A stretch of DNA of 5,412 nucleotides from Gracilibacteraceae bacterium (GTDB taxonomy: Bacteria; Bacillota; Desulfitobacteriia; Desulfitobacteriales; Syntrophobotulaceae), in assembly GCA_031274335.1 (NCBI GenBank), contig JAISQG010000235.1:1-5412 (forward strand), read 5' to 3'. Made by a program: the position numbers and the translations under genes. Below the pieces are notes generated by a model. It was not told the origin of the DNA. It made no database searches and saw only the letters and a program-made list of their open reading frames with translations. This document shows, one piece after another, positions 1 to 5,412 of this stretch; within the stretch, counting starts at the first letter, position 1, and every line of letters starts with the position of its first letter.

Positions 1-43
1 TTGTGTTCTGATCTCTTTCTGAGCATTTCGACTGTCAGCGGAC

Positions 44-1918
44 TTGGCTGGGGTATATCTTCTGCTGTGGGTAGACCATCACGACGAGGCATATACTTGG
101 GCCGGACGGAAAAAGTGCATTGTGAACAAACTCACCGGCAACATCCAAGTCTTCGATGTGATTACGGATGTCGCAGAAGAACCGTCCGGGCAGCCGAACC
201 TGTTTTCGATGGCAGGCAACGACAGTCTGATTGCCTTGGGCATCCCGGAAGAAATCATACCGTTCGTCAAGAGTTTCCGTAACGTATCGGACTTCTGTCA
301 GGCAAAGCCTTGCTTGCCCTCCGACGCATACGAAGTGTTGGAGTACCTTGCCAACGGGTTTCCGTTGGATGAAGTTCAAGAGCTGTTCAAGAAAGAAACA
401 GAATCGAGAACTGCCGAAGACGACCTGGCCAAAGCTCTGCAAAGCGAGGGGAGCAAGACGTCTTTCGTCGTACTCGCAGGCGAGGACGAGCTGCGCCGCA
501 TCATGGCGGAGCCGCTCGAAAAGTGGCGCATATTCCTTCACCCCATGCAGCGTCAGCTCGTAGAGAAAGACATGTCCGGGGCTTGTCGTGTCCTTGGCGG
601 CGCGGGTACGGGCAAAACCGTTGTCGCGATGCACAGGGCGAAGTATTTGGCTTCAAAATTGACTGACAAAGATCGTATACTCTTTACCACCTTCACGGTA
701 AATTTGGCCGGTGATATAAAGGACAATCTGCGGAAAATTTGTACCATAGACGAACTACGACGCATCGAGGTCATTAACCTTGACGCATGGGTAGGTCAGT
801 TCTTGCGCCAGCACGGCTACACATATTCCATCGTTAATGACGAAACTACCGCTGCGGTTTGGGATAAAGCCATCGCGCAGTCAGGTGAAGACACCGGATT
901 CAGCCGGGAATTTTTCTCCGATGAATGGTCAAAGATCGTAGCGACGCAGGAGAGCTTCACGCTCGAAAAATATTTGAAAGCATCGCGCATTGGCCGCGGC
1001 ACACGTCTGGACAGAAAAAAACGAATGCTGGTGTGGAGCGTCTTTAAGGAGTACATGGCGCTTATGAAAGAGCGGCAAATCCGTGACGTGGACACGGCGA
1101 TGTATGAGTGCCGACTGATATTGGAAAAAAATCAGCATGAGGCGCTGTATTCATCCATTATAGTAGACGAGGGGCAAGATTTCAGCTCCAACGCTTATCG
1201 TCTTTTGCGAGCTATTGCGGACGGGGAGCACCGCAATGATATTTTCATCGTCGGTGATGCTCATCAAAGAATTTATAATAAGAAAGCGGTTCTCTCTCAA
1301 TGCGGCATCAATGTCCGCGGAAGAAGCAGCCGCTTGCGCATCAATTACCGGACGACAGAAGAAATCAGGAAATATGCCTTCGCTTTCTTAAAAGACATTT
1401 CCTTCGACAATCTCGACGACGAATATGAAGGCGAAGAAAAATGCCAGTCATTGACGCATGGCGACTATCCGCATATCCAAAACTTCAGATCCGCTGCCGA
1501 GGAATATGACTTCATCACAAGCGAAGTGAAGCGGTTGACTGCCGGCGGTATCAACGGGAGGGACATCTGTCTTGTTGCCAGAACGCACAGCTTGCTCGAC
1601 GAGTATGTGCGAGCTTTCCATGATGCCGGAATTCGAGCTTATGAGATTAAGAGAACAAAATCGGATGACCGAACCTTTGAGGGAGTTCGCCTCGCCACCA
1701 TGCACCGCGTAAAGGGACTTGAATTTCAATATGTGTTCGTGGCAGCAGCCAACAGCCGCATAATACCGCACGCCAAAGCGATTGATGAAACGGATGCAAT
1801 ATCGAAACAGGCAAGTCTGACATCAGAAAAATGCTTGCTCTATGTTGCGCTTACAAGGGCGCAGAAGGCGGCGTATATCACGAGCTATGGAACGCCGTCG
1901 GAGTTTCTGCCAAGTTGA
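44..1918 (+). CDS. UvrD/Rep-like superfamily I DNA helicase with remnant RelE-like N-terminus (5' incomplete)
   Basis: Predicted ATP-dependent superfamily I DNA helicase/translocase acting in the cytoplasm. Numbering from the TTG at 44, visible motifs are: Q-like HPMQRQ at 166-171, Walker A GGAGTGKT at 185-192, Walker B/motif II VDEGQD at 374-379, motif III GDAHQRI at 404-410, motif IV NYRT at 434-437, motif V TMHRVKGLEF at 552-561 and motif VI YVALTRAQ at 600-607. The protein ends 17 residues after motif VI, so it lacks the long C-terminal tail of PcrA/UvrD. Residues 4-20 (VYLLLWVDHHDEAY and following) match, from family memory, the end of a RelE/ParE-like domain fused to such helicases; about 60-80 residues of that domain should lie upstream. 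The TTG at 44 has no visible ribosome-binding site and falls inside the conserved region, so it is only the first possible start after an in-frame TGA at 20-22. The true start is outside the window or the gene is damaged. Helicase assignment is secure; biological role (repair, defence or mobile-element function) is not determined. Confidence 0.88.
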   Translation: MAGVYLLLWVDHHDEAYTWAGRKKCIVNKLTGNIQVFDVITDVAEEPSGQPNLFSMAGNDSLIALGIPEEIIPFVKSFRNVSDFCQAKPCLPSDAYEVLEYLANGFPLDEVQELFKKETESRTAEDDLAKALQSEGSKTSFVVLAGEDELRRIMAEPLEKWRIFLHPMQRQLVEKDMSGACRVLGGAGTGKTVVAMHRAKYLASKLTDKDRILFTTFTVNLAGDIKDNLRKICTIDELRRIEVINLDAWVGQFLRQHGYTYSIVNDETTAAVWDKAIAQSGEDTGFSREFFSDEWSKIVATQESFTLEKYLKASRIGRGTRLDRKKRMLVWSVFKEYMALMKERQIRDVDTAMYECRLILEKNQHEALYSSIIVDEGQDFSSNAYRLLRAIADGEHRNDIFIVGDAHQRIYNKKAVLSQCGINVRGRSSRLRINYRTTEEIRKYAFAFLKDISFDNLDDEYEGEEKCQSLTHGDYPHIQNFRSAAEEYDFITSEVKRLTAGGINGRDICLVARTHSLLDEYVRAFHDAGIRAYEIKRTKSDDRTFEGVRLATMHRVKGLEFQYVFVAAANSRIIPHAKAIDETDAISKQASLTSEKCLLYVALTRAQKAAYITSYGTPSEFLPS

Positions 1919-1944
1919 AAACAGTTCCTTCTTTCGATGATGCG

Positions 1945-3036
1945 CTATTGCGCCAGCAAAACCGTCTCATTGTTCAGAATCTGGGCGCTGTACAGAAAAA
2001 GGACGTCCGCTCCCGGCCTAAAGGTAACGTACCGGCGCAGCACGCGGCTGTCCACATAGCGCAAGTCGATAAGGGTGACGCGGGCATACGACGGCAAAAG
2101 CAGCGGGGCTAAGCTGGAGCCGAAGGAGTCGCGGAAAAGGTATAGCTCCTTGTCCGTCCGCGGCGACGCGTTTTCCAGCACTATGACCGACTGAGCGCCG
2201 CGCAAAAATACATCATAGGGGTCTCGCCCGGCAAAAGCGGCCCGGTCATAAAGCACGCCGGCGCTGAACAGCCCGTCCTGCCCCAGATACAGCGCCTCGG
2301 CCTCATTCAGCGTATCCGACGTCATAACGGTCATGCGGTCGGGTTTAAGCGGCAGGGCCAGCTGGCCGGCGTATACCCCCGTAAAATCACCTAGTATTTC
2401 CGGCTCGAAGTCCGTGGCGGGCGCAAAGCCCATGCCCGCCCCCAGCGCGGCCAGTACGCCGCCGAGGCGCGCCTGATCCCAGTGCAAATCCGTGCGGTAA
2501 TAATCCTCCGCCGTCAGGGCGGAAACGAGGTCAACATAAGTCAGTCGCTCCGCCAAAACCCCGGCCAGCACACGCCGCGCCTCCTCAGCGTCAAAACCGG
2601 GGAGGGGCCGCCCGGCGTAAACGCTCTTGTCCGGCACGAAAGAATAATAGAGATTGAGGCCATCCAGCCCCTCGGCGAGAAGCGATATTTTTTCCGCCGC
2701 ACGCGCCGCCGACCGCGCGTCCAGTTTTTCCAGCCGACCCGCGCCGCCCGCCCCGCAATAGAGGCCGGATTTATCTGTTTGACGGAAAATTCCGAACACG
2801 GCCGCCGCCCGCAGCGTGCGCAAGCTGTCGCGCCAGGCGAAGCTGTCCGCCGCGTAATCCTCAAAACCGGCCATGAAAGCGCCGGATACCAGAGTGGCTA
2901 CACTCAGTTTCGGCATGGTTTGCAGGGGCCGCCGTTCGCTCTGGGATATTTCCGGCGGGACGATGATCCGGTTCAGCAGAAAAAAACCGCCGATTATCAG
3001 AATAAACACCGCCGCGATCCAGTTTTCACGCTTCAT
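1945..3036 (-). CDS. DHHW/AlgJ-like membrane-anchored protein, probable glycan O-acetylation partner
   Basis: A 363-residue protein that resembles the DHHW family of Bacillota, relatives of the SGNH-like AlgJ/AlgX proteins that work with AlgI. Residues 6-22 form a single hydrophobic N-terminal segment (signal anchor), placing the rest outside the membrane. The family pattern follows: SERRPLQTMP at 33-42, FEDYAADSFAWRDS at 58-71, the signature D183-L184-H185-W186, and RDSFGSS at 302-308, in which S304 is a candidate nucleophile paired with D183/H185. Canonical members have H at the second signature position; here it is L, as in other D-x-H-W relatives such as AlgX (DTHW), so the catalytic D and H are kept. 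The ATG at 3036 has an AAGGAGG site 11 bases upstream, which supports this start. The gene is last in the operon, 26 bases after the MBOAT stop. The specific acceptor glycan is not revealed by the sequence. Function is inferred from family and neighbours. Confidence 0.85.
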   Translation of the reverse strand: MKRENWIAAVFILIIGGFFLLNRIIVPPEISQSERRPLQTMPKLSVATLVSGAFMAGFEDYAADSFAWRDSLRTLRAAAVFGIFRQTDKSGLYCGAGGAGRLEKLDARSAARAAEKISLLAEGLDGLNLYYSFVPDKSVYAGRPLPGFDAEEARRVLAGVLAERLTYVDLVSALTAEDYYRTDLHWDQARLGGVLAALGAGMGFAPATDFEPEILGDFTGVYAGQLALPLKPDRMTVMTSDTLNEAEALYLGQDGLFSAGVLYDRAAFAGRDPYDVFLRGAQSVIVLENASPRTDKELYLFRDSFGSSLAPLLLPSYARVTLIDLRYVDSRVLRRYVTFRPGADVLFLYSAQILNNETVLLAQ

Positions 3037-3047
3037 GCTTTTTTCGT

Positions 3048-3054
3048 CCTCCTT
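3048..3054 (-). promoter_or_regulatory. Ribosome-binding site AAGGAGG of the DHHW/AlgJ-like gene
   Basis: AAGGAGG on the minus strand sits 11 bases before the ATG at 3036, within the 26-base gap after the MBOAT stop codon. It is a much better site than the one before the MBOAT gene, so the DHHW gene can be translated independently from the shared transcript. Confidence 0.75.
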
Positions 3055-3062
3055 CCCTCCGC

Positions 3063-4472
3063 CTAAAAACGGAAATAGATAAAAGGGTTAAACGAGCCGT
3101 CCACCAGGTAGGACGTGACCAGCAAGAGCAGGACGGCGACCGCGCACGGCTCCAGCACGGCTTTCAGGCGGCGGCCCTCAGACCATTTGGCCCACAGGCG
3201 GGCCGGCAGCGGGGTGCAGCCGGCGGCAGCCAGAAGGAGCGGAACCGCATAATCGCGTAAATAGTAAAGCGAATCCGGGCCGTAAAGCGAGCTGACGCCG
3301 ATGCCGAACATGCGCCCGGAAGCAGCCAGGGCGTCCGCCAGCGTCGGGGCGTCAAAAAAAGCCCAGCTGACGAGGACGCACAGCGCGACCCAGGCGTGGG
3401 CGAGCAGGCGGGGCGGGCGCACCGGCAGTGAGCGGAGGACATATTTTTCCAGCAGAAGCAATACGGCAAAATAAAGGCCCCACAGGATAAAATTCCAGCC
3501 CGCGCCATGCCAGAAGCCGGTCAGGAACCAGACGACGAAAATGTTAAAAATATGGCGGACGGGCGCGACGCGGTTGCCGCCCAGGGGAATGTAGACATAG
3601 TCGCGAAACCAGCCGGAAAGGGAGATGTGCCAGCGCCGCCAGAATTCGGTGACGCTTTTGGCGATATAGGGATAATTGAAATTTTCCAGAAAATGGAACC
3701 CAAAGATCCGCCCCAGCCCGATAGCCATGTCGCTGTAGCCGGAGAAATCGAAATATATGTGAAAAGCGTAAGCGACTATGTACAGCCAGGCGAAAAGCAG
3801 GCTTTCCTCCGCGCTGTTTTTGCTCAAATCCGCGAGTTCTCCCAGGACATTGGCAATGAGGACTTTTTTGCTCAAGCCGATCACAAAGCGGCGGGCGCCG
3901 GCGGCAAAATCCGCCAGCGTCTGGCTGCGCGCACCCAGTTCGCGTTCCACATCCACATAGCGCACGATGGGTCCCGCGATCAGCTGCGGAAAGAGCATGA
4001 CATAGGTGCAAAAAGTGGGAAGGCTGCGCTGCACCGCCGCACGGCCGCGGTAAAGATCAATCGTGTAGCTTAATATTTGGAAAGTATAGAAACTTATCCC
4101 GATCGGCAGGGCCAGGCGCAGCAGCGTGAGACCCGCGCCAAACAGAGTGTTGATATTGCCGAGAAAAAAATCGGCGTATTTGAAAAACATCAGTCCGCCG
4201 ATGCCGGCGACAAGCGAGCAAACGAGAGCAACCCGTGAGCTGGGCTGCCCTCGCCAGCGTTCAATCAAGAGGCCGCAGCTCCAGCCGATAACGGCTTCCG
4301 CGGCCATGAGCAGCACATAAACCGGTTCGCCCCAGGCATAAAACACCAGGCTGGCGACGAGCAGAAGCGCGTTGCGCCAGCGCATGGAACCGCCCGGCGC
4401 CGGCGTTATGAAATAAAGCGCCAGCACTGCGGGCAGAAACCAGTATAAAAATGTGACGCTCGAAAACAGCAT
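3063..4472 (-). CDS. MBOAT family membrane-bound O-acyltransferase, AlgI-like
   Basis: A 469-residue polytopic membrane protein with roughly ten to twelve hydrophobic segments, close to the usual 460-520 residues of AlgI-type MBOAT proteins. It starts with MLFSSVTFLYWFLP, the standard opening of this family. Family landmarks are FPQLIAGPIVRY at 161-172, YFDFSGYSDMAIG at 240-252, WRRWHISLSGWFRDY at 278-292 followed by IPLGGNR at 295-301, and the MBOAT histidine in FWHGAGWNFILWG at 320-332 (H322). It also ends typically, with FNPFIYFRF. AlgI-like proteins move an acyl group, usually acetyl, from a cytoplasmic donor across the membrane for use on surface polysaccharide or cell-wall polymers. The gene begins 3 bases after the lipoprotein stop codon (TAA-GCC-ATG) with only a weak ribosome-binding site inside the upstream gene, so translational coupling is likely. 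The family is certain; DltB-like teichoic acid D-alanylation is less likely because no dltA/C/D genes are seen. Confidence 0.94.
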   Translation of the reverse strand: MLFSSVTFLYWFLPAVLALYFITPAPGGSMRWRNALLLVASLVFYAWGEPVYVLLMAAEAVIGWSCGLLIERWRGQPSSRVALVCSLVAGIGGLMFFKYADFFLGNINTLFGAGLTLLRLALPIGISFYTFQILSYTIDLYRGRAAVQRSLPTFCTYVMLFPQLIAGPIVRYVDVERELGARSQTLADFAAGARRFVIGLSKKVLIANVLGELADLSKNSAEESLLFAWLYIVAYAFHIYFDFSGYSDMAIGLGRIFGFHFLENFNYPYIAKSVTEFWRRWHISLSGWFRDYVYIPLGGNRVAPVRHIFNIFVVWFLTGFWHGAGWNFILWGLYFAVLLLLEKYVLRSLPVRPPRLLAHAWVALCVLVSWAFFDAPTLADALAASGRMFGIGVSSLYGPDSLYYLRDYAVPLLLAAAGCTPLPARLWAKWSEGRRLKAVLEPCAVAVLLLLVTSYLVDGSFNPFIYFRF

Positions 4473-4475
4473 GGC

Positions 4476-5030
4476 TTATTCCGCGCCGGTATAGAACACA
4501 ACCTTCTCGCCGGTATTATCCGCCGCCAGGGCTTTGAAACTGGCTGTCAGGGCGTCGGAGTACTGACTGAGCGTGACACACAGCAGCACATAACTGCCGG
4601 AATCAATGACGCTGCTTTCGTCAGGCAAGACGCAAACCCATTTGGCGGAATCGAAGCCGGCGGCAATCAGCTGTTTGACTTCGGCCGCGGCCGCGGCATC
4701 CTTGCATTTTACCAGCGCGATCTCATGCGCGGAAGTCGTCAGCGCGGCGTTAGAGACATAAGCTCCCTCCACGTATTGTGCGAACTGTTCCGGCGTGAGA
4801 CCCAGCATGCCCTGACAGTCTTCCGCCGTCACCGGATCCTCAAATGACTGTGGCAGCGGCTCGGGTAGCGTCGCGTTCGCTCCCTCAATGACAGACGCGA
4901 GAATATCCGGCAATTCACCCGTCAGGCTTTCTTCCGTGGGCGCGGCGGGGGGTTCGGCCGGAGCGCCCCCGCAGGCCGCCAAGGCCAGCAGCAAGAGCAG
5001 GCATCCGCCCAGTCTGAATATTTTTTTCAT
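4476..5030 (-). CDS. DUF4358-like lipoprotein, first gene of the acyltransferase operon
   Basis: A 184-residue lipoprotein precursor. It has a basic start (MKKIFR), a leucine-rich core at about 10-18 and the lipobox LAAC at 17-20 followed by GG, so signal peptidase II should cut before C20 and leave a lipid-anchored protein outside the membrane. A short proline/alanine linker at 21-33 leads to a domain resembling DUF4358, including an AHEIALVKCKD stretch at 101-111 and SGSYVLLCVTLS at 144-155. The function of that domain is not known to me, but such proteins are found beside MBOAT and DHHW genes in Clostridia. The frame stays open up to an ATG at 5132, but the ATG at 5030 is chosen because it starts the signal peptide and has GGAGG 8 bases upstream; the promoter -10 also lies between the two. 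It is the first gene of the operon and may be an accessory or substrate-handling subunit. The lipoprotein call is firm; the domain name is moderately sure. Confidence 0.86.
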   Translation of the reverse strand: MKKIFRLGGCLLLLLALAACGGAPAEPPAAPTEESLTGELPDILASVIEGANATLPEPLPQSFEDPVTAEDCQGMLGLTPEQFAQYVEGAYVSNAALTTSAHEIALVKCKDAAAAAEVKQLIAAGFDSAKWVCVLPDESSVIDSGSYVLLCVTLSQYSDALTASFKALAADNTGEKVVFYTGAE

Positions 5031-5038
5031 GGCGCGTA

Positions 5039-5043
5039 CCTCC
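5039..5043 (-). promoter_or_regulatory. Ribosome-binding site GGAGG that fixes the lipoprotein start
   Basis: GGAGG on the minus strand lies 8 bases before the ATG at 5030. It decides between this start and the longer open frame from 5132, whose extra 34 residues would put a non-signal sequence in front of a standard lipoprotein signal peptide. Confidence 0.75.
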
Positions 5044-5072
5044 AAACAACATAATTTTTTGTACCAGACAAA

Positions 5073-5101
5073 ATTATAGCACATTATTTTCCCGGAGACC
5101 A
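5073..5101 (-). promoter_or_regulatory. Probable extended -10 sigma-A type promoter of the three-gene operon
   Basis: On the minus strand the sequence TGCTATAAT gives a perfect -10 hexamer (5073-5078) with the TGn extension. At 17 bases spacing the -35 position (5096-5101) reads TGGTCT, only three of six matches to TTGACA, which is acceptable for an extended -10 promoter. Transcription would begin near 5066, leaving a leader of about 35 bases before the lipoprotein ATG. It is the only clear promoter found for the three minus-strand genes. No operator or riboswitch fits in so short a leader. Confidence 0.7.
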
Positions 5102-5297
5102 GAGGGTATTTTTCGGATTTCAATTGCTTCAAGTCCCGTGTTACTGTTCAGACCCCGTCATTGCAAGCCGCCGCAGGCACAACAAGCGCGACCGCCGCGG
5201 AGCGGAATAAGGGCGCGCGACTTGCCGCACCAACAGGTAGCATCGCACGATGCTGAGAGTCTACATGAAGGCGATGCGACCATGTTGGAAGGTCGCG

Positions 5298-5327
5298 GCA
5301 ATCCATGCCACCTTATTTCTGGATTGC
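5298..5327. repeat. Perfect 8-bp inverted repeat (hairpin) within the repeat cluster
   Basis: GCAATCCA at 5298-5305 and TGGATTGC at 5320-5327 are perfect complements separated by 14 bases. It directly follows the 6-bp hairpin at 5276-5296, so two stems stand almost end to end, as in REP-type units. No T-tract follows on either strand, so it is not an ordinary intrinsic terminator. Confidence 0.6.
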
Positions 5328-5329
5328 TT

Positions 5330-5379
5330 CCTCGTTGCAACATCACTGCCTGACGCAAGTTCATGCCTCGTTGCAGCAT
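5330..5379. repeat. 14-bp direct repeat, two copies at 36-base period
   Basis: CCTCGTTGCAACAT at 5330-5343 and CCTCGTTGCAGCAT at 5366-5379 differ at one base. The intervening 22 bases do not look repeated. Two copies are too few to call a CRISPR array, and the second copy overlaps the AGCATGG/CCATGCT hairpin. Confidence 0.6.
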
Positions 5380-5412
5380 GGTCGCCATGCTCCAGCAAGC
5401 ACTCATCAGTTT

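Larger units (their letters stand above)
5157..5391. repeat. Intergenic cluster of short inverted and direct repeats, probable dispersed repeat or structured RNA region
   Basis: The roughly 280 bases from 5133 to the window end hold no convincing gene but many short complementary arms. Pairs that can be read directly are GCGCG 5186-5190 with 5214-5218, GCATCGC 5240-5246 with GCGATGC 5271-5277, GCGACC 5276-5281 with GGTCGC 5291-5296, GCAATCCA 5298-5305 with TGGATTGC 5320-5327, and AGCATGG 5375-5381 with CCATGCT 5385-5391. GCGACCATG at 5276-5284 is also complementary to 5378-5386. The words GTCATTGCAAG (5157-5167) and GGATTGCTTC (5321-5330) resemble the GTCATTGCGAG...GCAATCC type of dispersed intergenic repeat known from several bacterial groups; this likeness is from memory. 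A mobile miniature element, a REP-like repeat or a non-coding RNA all remain possible. Borders are approximate. Confidence 0.5.

Noticed and set aside
35..634. Minus-strand open frame of 199 codons opposite the helicase N-terminal half.
   Set aside because: It is antisense to conserved helicase coding that includes Walker A and has no recognisable domain.
2482..4073. Long plus-strand open frames opposite the operon (2482-3066 and 3507-4073).
   Set aside because: They are antisense to genes with clear family motifs and show no motifs of their own. High G+C makes such shadow frames common.
5031..5132. N-terminal extension of the lipoprotein to the ATG at 5132.
   Set aside because: It would bury the signal peptide, covers the extended -10 promoter, and the ATG at 5030 has a clear GGAGG.
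5276..5327. Intrinsic transcription terminator.
   Set aside because: The stems are not followed by a run of T on either strand, and no gene ends directly before them inside the window.
5138..5353. Plus-strand open frame of 71 codons in the same region.
   Set aside because: It overlaps the hairpins, has no family resemblance and is best explained by the G+C-rich repeat sequence.
5330..5379. CRISPR array.
   Set aside because: Only two 14-base copies are present, with one mismatch, no further spacers and no cas genes in the window.
5158..5406. Minus-strand open frame of 82 codons in the repeat-rich region, with a repeated MLQRG motif.
   Set aside because: It has unusual Cys/Met/Arg composition, no recognisable domain and no convincing ribosome-binding site. 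The repeated MLQRG is simply the translation of the 14-base direct repeat.

Overview
The window looks like a piece of a Bacillota (Firmicutes) chromosome, probably from the Clostridia or Negativicutes. The evidence is the trio DUF4358-type lipoprotein / MBOAT acyltransferase / DHHW-family protein, which is typical of that phylum, the strong GGAGG ribosome-binding sites and a classical extended -10 promoter. Genus cannot be fixed from the sequence alone.

Layout. (1) Positions 1-1918, plus strand: a superfamily I UvrD/Rep-like helicase with all the main helicase motifs. Its 5' part is missing from the window. The conserved reading frame can be followed upstream only to a TGA at 20-22, so the gene enters the window incomplete and may be broken there. 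The remaining N-terminus looks like the last strands of a RelE/ParE-like domain, which is fused to the helicase in this subfamily. (2) Positions 1945-5030, minus strand: a compact three-gene operon read from right to left. It encodes a DUF4358-like lipoprotein (5030-4476), an AlgI-type MBOAT membrane O-acyltransferase (4472-3063) and a DHHW/AlgJ-like membrane-anchored extracytoplasmic protein (3036-1945). An extended -10 promoter and a good ribosome-binding site precede the lipoprotein. (3) Positions 5133-5412: no convincing gene. This stretch is full of short inverted and direct repeats and looks like a dispersed intergenic repeat or a structured RNA region.

How the genes work together. By analogy with alginate acetylation (AlgI with AlgJ/AlgX), the MBOAT protein would pass an acyl group, usually acetyl, across the membrane. 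The DHHW protein, with an SGNH-like catalytic signature, would place it on a surface glycan. The lipoprotein is probably an accessory factor at the outer face of the membrane; its role is unknown. The helicase is convergent to this operon, only 26 bases away, and visibly lower in G+C, so it appears unrelated and may have been acquired separately.
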